Of a stretch of 64,000 nucleotides of DNA, positions 42,355 through 52,929 are shown one piece after another. The notes beneath the pieces are model-generated. The model was not told the DNA's origin and searched no databases. It saw only the letters and a program-made list of their open reading frames with translations. The stretch spans positions 10,349,658-10,413,657 of the forward strand of contig OU015668.1 of NCBI GenBank assembly GCA_907165275.2, written 5' to 3'. The DNA is from Zygaena filipendulae (taxonomy: Eukaryota > Arthropoda > Insecta > Lepidoptera > Zygaenidae). Position 1 is the first letter of the stretch. Every line of letters begins with the position of its first letter. The translations under genes were made by a program, and so were the position numbers.

Positions 42355-43013
42355 ATATCTATACTTAGGTATAATAAAACTGTAAAGAGGTCAATTCTGT
42401 ACATTGAATATATATTCAAAATTAATATTGGAGGATGAATGGTGATCGATACTGATGCCAAAAATACAATTAGTAAATTTTTTGTCTGTCTGTCTGTCTG
42501 TCTGTATGTGCACGCATGGGTCAAAAACTACTGAAAGGATTTTAACCAAACTTGGTACGATTGTAGTCCGTACTTCTGGCTATCCTATTAATATTATAAA
42601 CGCGAAAGTTTGTAAGTACTTATGTATGGATGGATGGATGGATGAATGTTTGTTACTCTTTCACGCAAAAACTATTGGATGGATTTAAATGAAACATAGG
42701 GTAATTTTTATCCCGGAATTCCCGCGGGAACTCTGAAATTAACGCGGGTGAAACCGCGGGGCATAACTAGTATAACATAACGCTAAGACACAATATAGGA
42801 GCTGAGCAGTGACGATAAATTTGAAGCAAGTCGGATGAAAATGCGCTTTCGAGCTCTTATGCTCGCATACGTTTGCTCAATCACGCAAAAACGGCTGAAC
42901 GGATTTGGATGAGATTTGGCATGCACATTTTCAGGGGTACAGAGAAGGACATAGGGTACTTTTTATCCCGGAATTCCCGCGGGAACTCCGAAATTACCGC
43001 GGGGGTCGACTAG
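42355..43013 (+). mobile_element. Long-form Helitron carrying a second Helitron
   Basis: The host element starts near 42355 (TATACTTAGGTATAATAAAA) and ends CTAG at about 43009-43012. Another copy, 42583-42770, is inserted in it. The same long form without this insertion lies at 17425-17920 in reverse. Confidence 0.82.
42583..42770 (+). mobile_element. Short Helitron nested in a Helitron
   Basis: It starts TCCTATTAATATTATAAACG and ends AACTAG, 188 bases, between A (42582) and T (42771). Near the 3' end CCGCGGGG follows CGCGGGTGAAAC, giving the small GC hairpin expected before a Helitron 3' terminus. Confidence 0.88.
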
Positions 43014-43392
43014 TAAAAGAATAAAATTATACCGCACATTCGCCACTTCTGAGACCGCCACGTTCGGTATCTAAAGCACGTCCTCTCCCTATATCTCCAT
43101 CCTAAAATAATATCACTTTCAATAAAGGGAACTTTACTCTAACGGGGGGAGGCGATAAAATCAAATTGTACAAGAAAGCGGGCCAAAGTGGCTTCAATCA
43201 AGCAATTTACGCCGTTAGACGGCATTTTTTTATCTCTTTTATCTTATAAACGATTTCCTTTTTATATTTTTTATATAAACGTTATCTATGATACATATTT
43301 ATGTTGCCTTGAAATACAAATCAATATTACAAAAATTATAAAAGTACACGTTGAAATTTTCGTGTTGAAATTTACTATTTCCATAGTTTTGC
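43014..43392. other. No gene recognised
   Basis: AT-rich sequence between a Helitron and a SINE. Confidence 0.45.
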
Positions 43393-43393
43393 A

Positions 43394-43750
43394 GCGATGA
43401 TAGCTCAGTGGTTGGTGCGTTCGGATCAAACGCCGCAAGGCGTAGGTTCAAACCCTAACAATGAGCTTGAGCTGTCGGTGAAGGAAAACATCGTGAGGAA
43501 ACCATAGCATGGTGGTAGGGCGCTCTCCAGTGCCCGGCTGGCTAGTTACCACCTTCAAGTTGCAAATCTGTCGCCGAGCACCTAACGGTGTGTTCCGGCA
43601 GCCCCCCTTGAAAGCCAGTTCCCATCCCCATTCCAGGTCGGCAACGCACCTGCATGCCTTCTGGTGTTGCAGATGTCTATGGGCGGCGGTAATCACTTAC
43701 CATCAGGTGTACCACCATGCCCGTTTGCCCCCTATGGCATAAAAAAAAAA
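43394..43750 (+). repeat. tRNA-derived SINE, full copy
   Basis: The head has a pol III box A (TAGCTCAGTGGTTGGTGCG) and box B (GGTTCAAACCC near 43446). The body leads to GGTGTTGCAGATGTCTATGG and a tail TGCCCGTTTGCCCCCTATGG ending in an A-run. The tail recurs alone elsewhere, as in LINE-SINE pairs. Confidence 0.85.
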
Positions 43751-43859
43751 GTAAAATTCTCAATAGTGCATTAAGGACGAGCACTAAATGCTTCCAAAGT
43801 AAATTTCAATACGAAAATTTCACCGTGTAGGTACTAAATCTATATAGGTACCCGATTGC

Positions 43860-43990
43860 TGTGCGAAGTGTCACGGGTTCGATTCCGATGGCAAACATTT
43901 ATATTAATATGTATCTTATATATTTACAACAAAAAAAAATGTAAGTTTTCTATCATTTGTCTGGTAACCACAGCACAAGCTCTGCTTAGT
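43860..43990 (+). repeat. Probable third tRNA-derived SINE
   Basis: The box B-like CGGGTTCGATTCCGATGG is followed by TTTATATTAATATGTATC and GGTAACCACAGCACAAGC. The head is incomplete. Confidence 0.45.
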
Positions 43991-44018
43991 TTAGAAACGG
44001 ATGGTGTTCATTATTTGA

Positions 44019-44651
44019 ACGCAGATATGCAATAACATGTTAACCCACAAAATTAAGTTATTGATACAGAACGATTTATTGCGAGCTAGAAATAGTACAT
44101 TGTTATCCTAGGGGTGAAAGTAACTTTGAAATTTGAAACTCGAACTATTGGCCAAACCCCGTCTCGGGACTAAATAAGTCTTTCTCCCGAGGATAACACT
44201 GTGCTTTTCATTACGAATGCAAGGAAAGTCAAAATAAAAATAGGAATTAGCTAAAGAAAAAAATGAGTGAATTTTATTTTAATTAATATCTACTTAAACT
44301 TTACGTATTTCAATTTTACCTCGCGCTGGCTGTATAGAAAGTTGGAACATGGTTCAATAGAAATGTGAAAAAAGACCTAGTTTTTTTTAATAATTTGACA
44401 GTTGTCAATTGAAAGCGATTCTCCCTAGGGCTGAAAAGGGTTACTTTCAACCCGCTTCTCAGGCAACTTCAGACCTACTTTCCGAGTATGAGTAATGAAA
44501 ACGTTATTTAATTGTGTTTACCTTATTACATTATTTAAATATGTAACAATATGTAGAACGTAAAAAATGTTGACACAAAATGGCACTACAGTTTTAAAAC
44601 ACGATTTACTCTAAATTTCTCCACTGTGGGTTAACACACTATTGCTTATCT
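44019..44651. repeat. GTTAACCCAC MITE, copy 4, split by another repeat
   Basis: The left part 44019-44085 and right part 44483-44651 belong together. A repeat containing TTATCCTAGGGGTGAAAG fills the gap (44086-44482), bordered on both sides by CGAG. Confidence 0.8.
44086..44482 (+). repeat. CCTAGGGGTGAAAG repeat, single unit
   Basis: A 397-base unit is inserted in a GTTAACCCAC MITE. Both ends carry related motifs (TCCTAGGGGTGAAAGTAAC and CCCTAGGGCTGAAAAGGG). It is probably a mobile element, class unknown. Confidence 0.7.
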
Positions 44652-44803
44652 AATTGCGTTAATTTCGCAGTTCCTGCAGGAATTTTGGAGTAAAACGTAC
44701 CCTATGTAATTTTCTGTACGTCTGACTATACGTGTATGCTAAATCTCATGATGAATTGCCCAATAACTGTCGCAAGTGTTCAGTGCTTTTTCCTCATGCC
44801 AAA

Positions 44804-45068
44804 TAGGCTATTTGTCTAATTTTTTTTTAATCAAAAAATAACGGCGATACATTGAGTTGAAATTTCGCGTGACGTCACTAACTAGTGCAGTTTGTATGGC
44901 GGCTTGTAGCGGTAAGTGACGTCACGAGCCCCCACCCTAAACTTCAATGCGCTTTATCTCTGTGTATTTTCATTTATTTGAAAAAAAAAATACGTGTCTA
45001 ATGATTTTTAATTTTCTAAAAAACGGACTAATTAAAATTTTGATTTTCAAAAGTTGTCAATATCCCTA
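44804..45068 (+). repeat. CRE-type MITE, copy 9
   Basis: It starts TAGGCTATTTG and ends in ATCCCTA. A stretch near the left end is deleted. Both TGACGTCA sites are intact. Confidence 0.8.
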
Positions 45069-45499
45069 TTACGCAATAATTTTGTTTAAAGAAGTTTTTA
45101 CTTAAAAAAAAATAGCAAAATAAGCCGAATCGTAGAAGCGATCAACATTTATAGTCAGCTATTCCGGTGGACGGTAGTCAGCTATAAAAGAGCACCGAAT
45201 GCAATGCGGGTGTTTCTATGTAGGTGTGTGTAATTTATTATTACCCTCACCCCGATACCCACTGACAGCTAACGGTCTTGTGTTGGGCCCGAGAAGCAGA
45301 GAATACTAACAAGAATTGAAGATTTTTCTCTTACAATAGGCTATTTGTTGGCATGTTGATATCCAATAATTACATTCGAAAATATCATGGATAAGCATAA
45401 CATGGGCGAAAAAAATCAAAATATTTGTTAAAAAAATAAAACAGTTGTAGGGAATAATGATAGAAGTATGGAACTATAATAAGCAACGGCACCAACATA

Positions 45500-45905
45500 G
45501 TTATAGATAATACAGCATACCAGATATCCGTAGGGAACACGGAGCAGTGCCTGGGACTTGCGACCCAGGTGTAGGTTTAATGGGGCCCCTTTACAATGCA
45601 TGAACGCTCACCTCCACTGCCCGTGCTCCCGACTTAAGCAAACCTCTGGAAAGTATTAGATGACACAGCACACGTAATCACTATAGCCACTCTAGATTGA
45701 TACGACACTGATACGACACTATAACTGCACGGAACCGAACACAAAGTAACAATGACACGTGGCTAACGCTTACCCGCATTTATATCGAGTTCTAACAAAG
45801 ACGAGTCGGGCAATGGAGTGGAGCGGGGGAACGGACGACTACTATACGTCGGCGGGAAACGTTATTGATAACGAAACTACCCTCACGCCGACACAGTTAT
45901 AAACT
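45500..45905 (-). mobile_element. Possible solo LTR or stand-alone promoter
   Basis: Read on the - strand from 45900, the sequence starts TGTCGGCGTGAGGGTAG. It has a TATAAAT box at 45779-45785 and a TCATTG initiator-like motif about 30 bases later, and reaches TTGGTGCCGTTGC near 45485, which could be a primer-binding site. It is GC-richer than the surroundings. No retroviral-type coding frame follows, so a solo LTR fits best. A host promoter cannot be excluded. Confidence 0.35.
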
Positions 45906-46296
45906 ATTTATTTTCACCATGTCTGTCTCTTTCTAAAACGGAATTTTGTATGGCGCTTGTAAGGTGTTACAAGCCGAGTGATGTCACTAGGACTGTAGCG
46001 CTTTCCTTGTCTAATTTGAAGTTTCAAAGAGTCATATCTCTGAAAGTACAAAAGATATTTATAAAATAATAATGCTATTATACTTCTAATACATAAAGGT
46101 TTATAAAATAATAATAAAAAATAAACATTAAAATTCCTTAATGGCGCGACTTGGTCATAAGTAATATAAGTATAAACCTAACCTAACCAATAATGTCGGG
46201 GTGCCCTGCCTAAGGTCAAAAGTTACTACTTGTGTTCATGAAATAATGGCATTTCATGAAATTTTAATGGTCGGTCACATAATGAATTGGCCAATT

Positions 46297-46405
46297 CTTA
46301 GATATTTTTTGATTATGTAAAAAAAGAAAAATACGTGTCCAATATTTTTAATTATTCAACAAGACGGACCAAAACAATTAAATTTAGTCATGTAGCCCAT
46401 TATTG
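46297..46405 (-). repeat. CRE-type MITE, copy 10, end fragment
   Basis: Only the terminal third remains (TACGTGTCC block and GACGGACC); the central CRE part is missing. Confidence 0.7.
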
Positions 46406-46514
46406 CGTTTTTAATGTCAAAAAGAGTCATACATAACGTTGAATTTTATAAATTCCTAACTTTTATAAGTTTTTTTTTAATTCATACCTACATAATTATG
46501 ATACTTTACACAAT

Positions 46515-46751
46515 TGGACGCAGATAAGCAATAACATGTTAACCCACAAAATCAAGTTATTGATTCAGAACGATTTATTGAGAGTTAAGGAACGTTGTTT
46601 AATTATCTGTTTACCTTATTACATTGTTTAAATATGTAACTAAATATTGAACATAAAAAATGTTGACACAAAATGGCGCTATACTTTTAAAACACGATTT
46701 ACTCGAAATTTCTCCAGTGTGGGTTAACACACTATTGCTTATCTATATCCA
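46515..46751. repeat. GTTAACCCAC MITE, copy 5
   Basis: It is 237 bases long with complete ends, and AT flanks both sides. Confidence 0.85.
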
Positions 46752-47725
46752 ATTAACACTCAGACTCCGATCGAACGTGTGGCATTTGGCGTAGTAGTGT
46801 TCGCGAGTAACGCTTTACAACCGAACGTTTAGTGGCCCAACATTAGCTCCATTCCCAAAATGGCGTAACGGGCAATCTTCATCTTACTTCTTATCAAAAG
46901 CAATGTCCTTCCCTGTTAGCGTCAAGATCATAGCTTCTTATATTTATTGGCACTCCTCATTCCGACCGACTCCGCACTTGTATCGGCGATCGATTATATT
47001 GTCATATTCAAATCTGTTTTTCGGAATATTCGACTGTCGAACAGAATCGAATGATTCGGAGGGGAAAAATCGAACGAAAAAGATATTGGGTGTATTTACA
47101 GAATTCTTTAATGTATAAATATCCTGCCACTTAATCATTGCAATAATTTATACATATTCATACTGATACTTTATTTTTTTAAATGAATCGACAGCTGCGT
47201 CTTGTAATATACAACTTGTTATATAAATACATAAAAACCTTTCGACAAGTGTAAATATTACTCCAATAAAAAAGTCATTAGAATCAGTCGTGTAATTCCA
47301 AAAAAAATTATTGCAAAATTTAATAAAGATAATAATAATAAGTATGTCCATGTCTAATGTTTTTAAGAAATTCCATTAAAAATAATTGAATTTGTAAAAT
47401 TTCGGAATTTTTTTTTTTGCTTTCGCATTTATATTAATACATTATAGGATGAGATGATAATATATTAATTAGGTATGTAAAATAAATAAAGTTGAAACAT
47501 TTACTTCGTCCTTCGGCCATAATATTACCAAACTGATTCGATGGGAAACTTTGGCACGTGAAAAATAAGATAATATCATGACATAGAATCAGATTGAAAA
47601 AATAAAACATAAAAACATTATAAAAACAACTTTTATAGCAAACGTTATAAAAAAAGTCGTTACAGTAACTTTTTATGTAGATAATGTTGGGCGAATTGCT
47701 GAATTCTGAAGGTTTTTATTCTATA
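46752..47725. other. No gene recognised
   Basis: Two overlapping open frames near 46903-47138 lie on opposite strands and have no motifs. Confidence 0.45.
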
Positions 47726-47727
47726 TA

Positions 47728-48560
47728 CTAGCCGTTTCCCGCTGTTTCAGCCGCAGTAATTTCCAAGTTCCTGCTTGAATTCTGAAATAGAAAGTATCCT
47801 ATGTCAGTAGGAATCACTTTAGCTTCCTATCTTTAAGTGAAATAATTTTTAAAATCGACTCAGTAGATCCATAGATTACAATCTCACAAACTCCGAAAAT
47901 CCCGTGGGTATTCCGGGATAAAAGTATCCTATGTCACTCAAGATCACTGTAGCTTTCTATAGGGTGAAGGGTGGATATTTTATGGGTGCTGTCTACTGTA
48001 AACTGTAATTTTATTGACATCAAAAAAGCCACATTATGGGCTTTTTTTTTTTTTTTTTTTTTAAATCTTTATTAATGAGCTTAATCACAATGTGATTATG
48101 CCGCTCAGTTGCATCAACAGAACACACTAAATTAACTATATATAATAACACAACACACTACATTAAATATAAGATTAAGTCTAAGATAAGATGAAAGAGC
48201 CCTGAGTCTTCAGATCACTAAGATTTCAGTTGAGTTGTATCAACTGAGATCTCAGTGATCCGAGTCAAACCTCAACTCATAAAGCTCAACCAAACATTTA
48301 GTCTATAAATGATTTGACTTTGACTTTATAAGTAAAAGAATTTTCAAAATCGGTTTAGTAGATCCAAAGACAGTTGTTCCCCCGTGATTTTATACGCGGA
48401 AAATGCTGAGTTCCCGCAGGAATTCCGGAATAAAAAGTACCCTATGACACTCAAGATCACTGTGGCTTCCTAAAAATGAAAGAATTTTCAAAATCGGTTC
48501 AGTAGCTCAAGCGTGACAGCATAACAAAGAAACAAACTCACATTCACATTTACAACTAGC
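47728..48560 (-). mobile_element. Cluster of Helitron relics
   Basis: Pieces at 47730-47890, 47895-48000 and 48370-48555 share GGATAAAAGTATCCTATGTC and AAAATCGGTTCAGTAG. A T-tailed retroposed sequence lies between them (48036-48160). Confidence 0.6.
48036..48160 (-). repeat. Retroelement tail with T-run
   Basis: A run of T (48042-48062) is followed by AAATCTTTATTAATGAGCTT, which suggests a - strand retroposed 3' end with its poly(A). Confidence 0.4.
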
Positions 48561-48880
48561 TGTGCCCCAAGGTTTCACGCGCGTGAGATAGATAGATAGA
48601 TAGATTACTCTTTATTGCACACCAAATTTAAAAAAAGTGTTTACAAGTTTTCCTACATTGAACTTAAAGGTATACAAAAGGCGGCCTTATCGCTTAAAGC
48701 GCTTAAAGTGAGTTTCGAAATCTTGCGAGAACTACTTTTTCTCTAAAATAAAAGTAGCCTAAGTTACTCCATGTAACTTTATCTGTCTGCCAGTGAAAGT
48801 CCGGTTTAAATCGGTCCAGCCATTTTCTGAAACAAACAGACAGACAAATAGACAGAGAAAAATTTTAAAAATTGTTTTTT
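48556..48880 (-). mobile_element. Helitron split by a LINE tail
   Basis: CTAGCTGTGCCCCAAGG at 48556 and the body from about 48712 (GAGTTTCGAAATCTTGCG) are separated by the LINE tail at 48586-48710. Confidence 0.65.
48586..48710 (-). repeat. LINE 3' tail
   Basis: A GATA run is followed by CTTTATTGCACACCA and AAAGGCGGCCTTATCGCTTA, read on the - strand as a 3' UTR ending in an AATAAAG-like signal. It lies inside a Helitron copy. Confidence 0.6.
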
Positions 48881-49572
48881 TTTTTTATATAAGTATTGTA
48901 GTGTAGTGAACTTACTTTCCTATGCATTTGGTGAAAAGACGTTAATTTGGAATTACAAACAGACACTTCAATTTTATTTATGTATATGTATATGGTGTAT
49001 ATATAGCCTAGATGTATGTAGTGTATGAAGCCTATGATTATATTCTCGGAAATATCGGAATACCTTCTTATCTTTCTTTCTTTGAAAAGGTAACCTACAG
49101 GATAATATCTACCAATCATGGATAATAAGGCTAGATATTATTGGAGGAACGGACCATCCTTAAACCTACTATCAAGCTCCATTCAAACAGCCTACCCGGC
49201 CATGTTTACTAGTTTCAATGTGCTAAGCTTCAAGCTCCAACCTCCAAGCTCCAAAGCAGCAAAGTCTGTTCGAGTCGACTGGATTTGATTCCATTTGTAG
49301 CTACACTAGTTTACGCTAGTGGATTTTCCCACGTCGATTTGTGTGATTCTATCCCACGAGGATAAGCGCACACAAAAACTAGAAAAACTTCCATTTATTG
49401 CGTCACCGGGCGTCTATTTCGTCATTTGTTTGTCTTTTTTGTTAGAAAAAAAAAGTTATGCAATCCAGTATTGTTTTTTGGACGAAAGATTTTCGCATTG
49501 ACCTCGTTTTTGTGTTTGCATTGACTTTAAAATCACGTTTCTGAAAACCCCTAAGCATTTTTTTAATAGAAA

Positions 49573-49800
49573 CTAGTTGATCCCCCAAGGTTTCACTCAC
49601 GTTAACATCGGAGTTCCCGAGGGAATCCCGGCATAAATAGTACCCTATATATTTATATGTATGTCTTATTGTCTTTGCTGTAGCTTTATGTAAGTGCAAG
49701 AAATTATAAAATCGGTTAAGTAGTTTTTGAGTTTATCGGTTACAAACAAAAAAGAAAAAACCTCAAAAACTAAATCTTTCCTTTTTGAAATCGGTTGGTA
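49573..49800 (-). mobile_element. Helitron copy
   Basis: CTAGTTGATCCCCCAAGG to TTTGAAATCGGTTGG. It is diverged. Confidence 0.65.
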
Positions 49801-49849
49801 TTATACCGATTCCAACTTAAATAACTTTAATTCCATATACGACGACCCG

Positions 49850-50127
49850 ATTTGACGACCCGTTTGGCGCAGAGGTCACCATGCCTACCCGCTAATCAAG
49901 GGGTTCCGGGTTCGATTCCCGGTGGGGTGGACTTTGTGTGATGAACACTGGGTTCCATTTTCCAGTCTGGGTGTGTTTATATATGTATAGTATAATATAT
50001 AAGTAATTCTATGTAGTACATGCCACGTTTGCTTGGTTTCCACGACACAAGCTAATAATAGCTTACGGTGGGATCAAGTAGATCTGTGTGTTGTGATGTG
50101 GATTATTATTATTATTATTATTATTAT
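49850..50127 (+). repeat. Second tRNA-derived SINE family, copy 2
   Basis: It has the same head with a better box B stem (CCGGGTTCGATTCCCGG). It continues to a 3' part GTGGGATCAAGTAGATCTGT and ends in a (TTA)n tail at about 50102-50127. Confidence 0.8.
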
Positions 50128-50345
50128 ATACAAATTCGCCAGGAGGTTTCACTTATACTTACCGATTGCCTACATTGTTTGAAGGAAACCTTTTTTAAAT
50201 ATCATATTTCTAGTTTGGGTTTTTTCGGCTGGATGTATTGTATATCATGACTCAGTGAGAAGCTTCTAAAAAGGGAGTTCCATTCATCTCCTCGTACCTC
50301 TATTATGTTATGGGCATGCTTAAAATGACATAACGTACTTTCTTC

Positions 50346-50530
50346 TAACTAGTTGCTCCCCGCAGTGTCGCTCGCTTTGTTTTCGGATTCCTGTGGGAAT
50401 TATTTCTATCAAGATCAATTCAATTACGACATAAGATATCTACATATGTCTACATGCCTTTTATTCGTTACGTGATATGTGCGCGTGCAAACAATCCGAC
50501 AAACAGATAAACGGCAAGTTTTGTCATTTT
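50346..50530 (-). mobile_element. Helitron relic
   Basis: CTAGTTGCTCCCCGCAGTG; the body is poorly kept. Confidence 0.55.
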
Positions 50531-50534
50531 TTTT

Positions 50535-51155
50535 TATATTTCAAATATACCTACAGACACGTTAAGTCTACAGTTTTATTATATGAGTAAAATATGGTTA
50601 AAATAAATAATAAACATTTTTTTTCTATTACGTATTATAATATTTTGACATCATAATATTATTTATATAAATTAACACTTAATATACTATAATTTAAAAA
50701 TTGTTATTTGGCTTAACATTTGAGGAGCATAGTTATGTTTCAACATCGATCGTTTCATTACCTTTATAAAACTTTGAAAATTTAATTTTCTTTGATAAAT
50801 CTGGAATATAATTATGTACACAAATATATAGGAATAGGAAGTTACGGCTGCGCTATGGTAAAACAAATGGTATTTGCAGCTGAATAAATTTTATAGGGGA
50901 GCAAAAAATTCGAAATTGTTTTATTTAAATCAAGTCTTTGGTAGTTTAACGATTTTTTTAATTTCAATTTCTCTAATACTCAAGCCTTGGGTATGTAGCA
51001 ACGTTATGCGTGAAAAGTGCCAAGAATACAAAAAAGAAATCATTTCTAAAAAAAAAAATACGTTGCTTTGTTATTCCGTAGAGCAGAGCCGGTTAATGAG
51101 TTTACTTATACAAAAATTCATTTGAGCAAATATACATGTTTTAGTGACTTGTACC
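50535..51155. other. No gene recognised
   Basis: Very AT-rich. The open frame at 50874-51125 is lysine/isoleucine-rich and looks like chance. Confidence 0.45.
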
Positions 51156-51157
51156 AA

Positions 51158-51476
51158 TAGGCTATTTGACTAAATTTTTATTTTTAGCCCATCGCGGCAT
51201 CGTGTAGATAAAAATATTAGACACGTATTTTTTATTTTTTTTTACGTGAGCTAAATATAACGGAGGTACGTTGAGTCAAAATATCGCGTGACGTCACAAG
51301 CAGGTGCAGTTTTAACCTGCATATGACGTTACGAGCCCCCACTCCCAAACTTTAATGCGCTTTATCCAAGTATACTTTCACTAATTTGAAAAAGCAAAAA
51401 ATACGTGTCCATTATTTTTTATTATCTAACTGACGGACTAAATAGAATTCAGAAAAAAAAATAATCAAAAAGCCTA
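51158..51476 (+). repeat. CRE-type MITE, copy 11
   Basis: It is complete, TAGGCTATTTGAC to AAAAAGCCTA. One TGACGTCA is intact; the other is TGACGTTA. Confidence 0.82.
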
Positions 51477-51904
51477 AATTACTTGTATTTGAATAATATA
51501 GTAAACGGTGAGCAGTTACTTCAAACTTATTAAAGCTGTTCGAGCATTCAATTGGTATACCTAATTAGTTCTAAGAAATTCCATATAATTTCTCCTCTCA
51601 GATATAAACTTTGTAAGTCCGTATACTTAGAGGAAACCTATATTTGATATTCCGTATAATTCCAATTCCATGTTTTGTTTATGCTGTATTCGTCAGCCGT
51701 CATATTTATCGGTACTTTGATGGTTTCTTTTACCTGTAGGTAAGAAATAAAATATCCATTACATTCTGTCAGTTCAATTCTGGTAAAGAAGACAGCTTGT
51801 GAGTTTTTTCCGTTAACTGAAGGTGTCGGTTACATCAGGGTCCAGTAGCTGCTATGAAAAATTGCAAATCAAGTGAAATGTGGGATATGTCAAAGCAAAC
51901 TAAA

Positions 51905-52115
51905 TCCTACTAATATTATAAACGCGAAAGTTGAAGAATGTATGGCTGGATGGATGGATGTTTGTTACTCTTTCACGCAAAAACTACTGGATGGATTTAA
52001 ATGAAACTACAATAATATAGCTTATACATCAAATTAACACATAGGGTACTTTTTATCCCGGAATTCCCGCGGAAACTCTGAAATTAACGCGGATGAAACC
52101 GCGGGGCACAACTAG
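51905..52115 (+). mobile_element. Short Helitron, complete
   Basis: 211 bases, TCCTACTAATATTATAAACG to CACAACTAG, between A and T. Confidence 0.88.
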
Positions 52116-52739
52116 TTTCATATATTTAGGTAAGTATCAACATCAAAATTAAAATTACATTGGAGTCTATATTTGAAATTCTGGTTAAGGTCGACATACT
52201 CAATTACAATAAAATATTTCGATACTAATAAAAAATCTAAAGTAGCCTCTATTTTTTTTAAAGAACACTTGTTATTTGATTTCAAAGATTTGAGGCTAAT
52301 TTAATAAAAAAAAAAAATTGATATTTTGTAATTAATGCCAAAGTCTTAATTTCACAAAAATTCAATACAATAGAAAAAAACACTACTAGTATTTATACCG
52401 GAAAAAAGAGTTCCTGCGGGAATACGCTTGGGACCGCAGGAAATAGGTTTTTTACTGTTTCCAAGCGTTTCGTTAAATACTATCCTTCTACTGTACCTTC
52501 TTCTAATATTGTTATTCTGCTAAACTAATTTCCATAGATACCTACCTATATAAAATTGTATAACGATTGCTCCGTAATATTGTCGTAAATATACTCATTG
52601 TATATAAGTTCCGTGCATCCGATCGTAAAATATGACTACACCTTTTTGTAACACGCTGTATAGGTATCATATAAACAAACAGTTGAAGACACGTAAAGTG
52701 TACCTCAGCCGTGCCACATCCGACAGTGCTGCCCTCTAC

Positions 52740-52929
52740 CTTCTGGTAGGGCGGCGGGGCGGGCGGCGCGGGCGGCGCCGGGTGCACTATGAGCGGCTCG
52801 TACTCCTCGGAGAGGCCGCTGTCCGGGGACTCCGGCGGCTGGGCCGAGTTCACGTACTCTTTGGGCCCGACGCGGCTCTTGCGCACGCAGTAATCGCCGG
52901 TGAACGGGTCTCGGTACGCCACCACGGTT
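52740..52929 (-). CDS. PPPY membrane protein, exon 4
   Basis: It encodes VVAYRDPFTGDYCVRKSRVG, then an acidic stretch and a Pro/Ala run ending PPPYQK. It is strongly GC-rich against the AT-rich surroundings, as expected of a coding exon. The acceptor is CTAAATAG and the likely donor AAG|GTAGAG. If the donor is not used, the frame closes at 52542. Confidence 0.78.

Noticed and set aside
12481..42764. Short open frames rich in SHAKTAERIWMKFG-type text or its antisense
   Set aside because: These are translations of Helitron repeats, which recur across the window and are not genes.
43394..43470. tRNA gene with box A and box B
   Set aside because: It is continuous with a SINE body and A-tail, and lacks a clean cloverleaf acceptor stem.
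46903..47138. Overlapping open frames on both strands
   Set aside because: Neither has splice sites, motifs or composition supporting coding.
48865..49119. 84-codon - strand open frame
   Set aside because: AT-rich, tyrosine/isoleucine-biased, no motif; likely chance.
49855..49930. tRNA gene
   Set aside because: The same head and body recur at 14101 and 58833, so it is a SINE.
52542..52739. Read-through extension of exon 4 as true C-terminus
   Set aside because: Base composition falls to background, the residues look random, and a usable donor lies at AAG|GTAGAG. It is not fully excluded.
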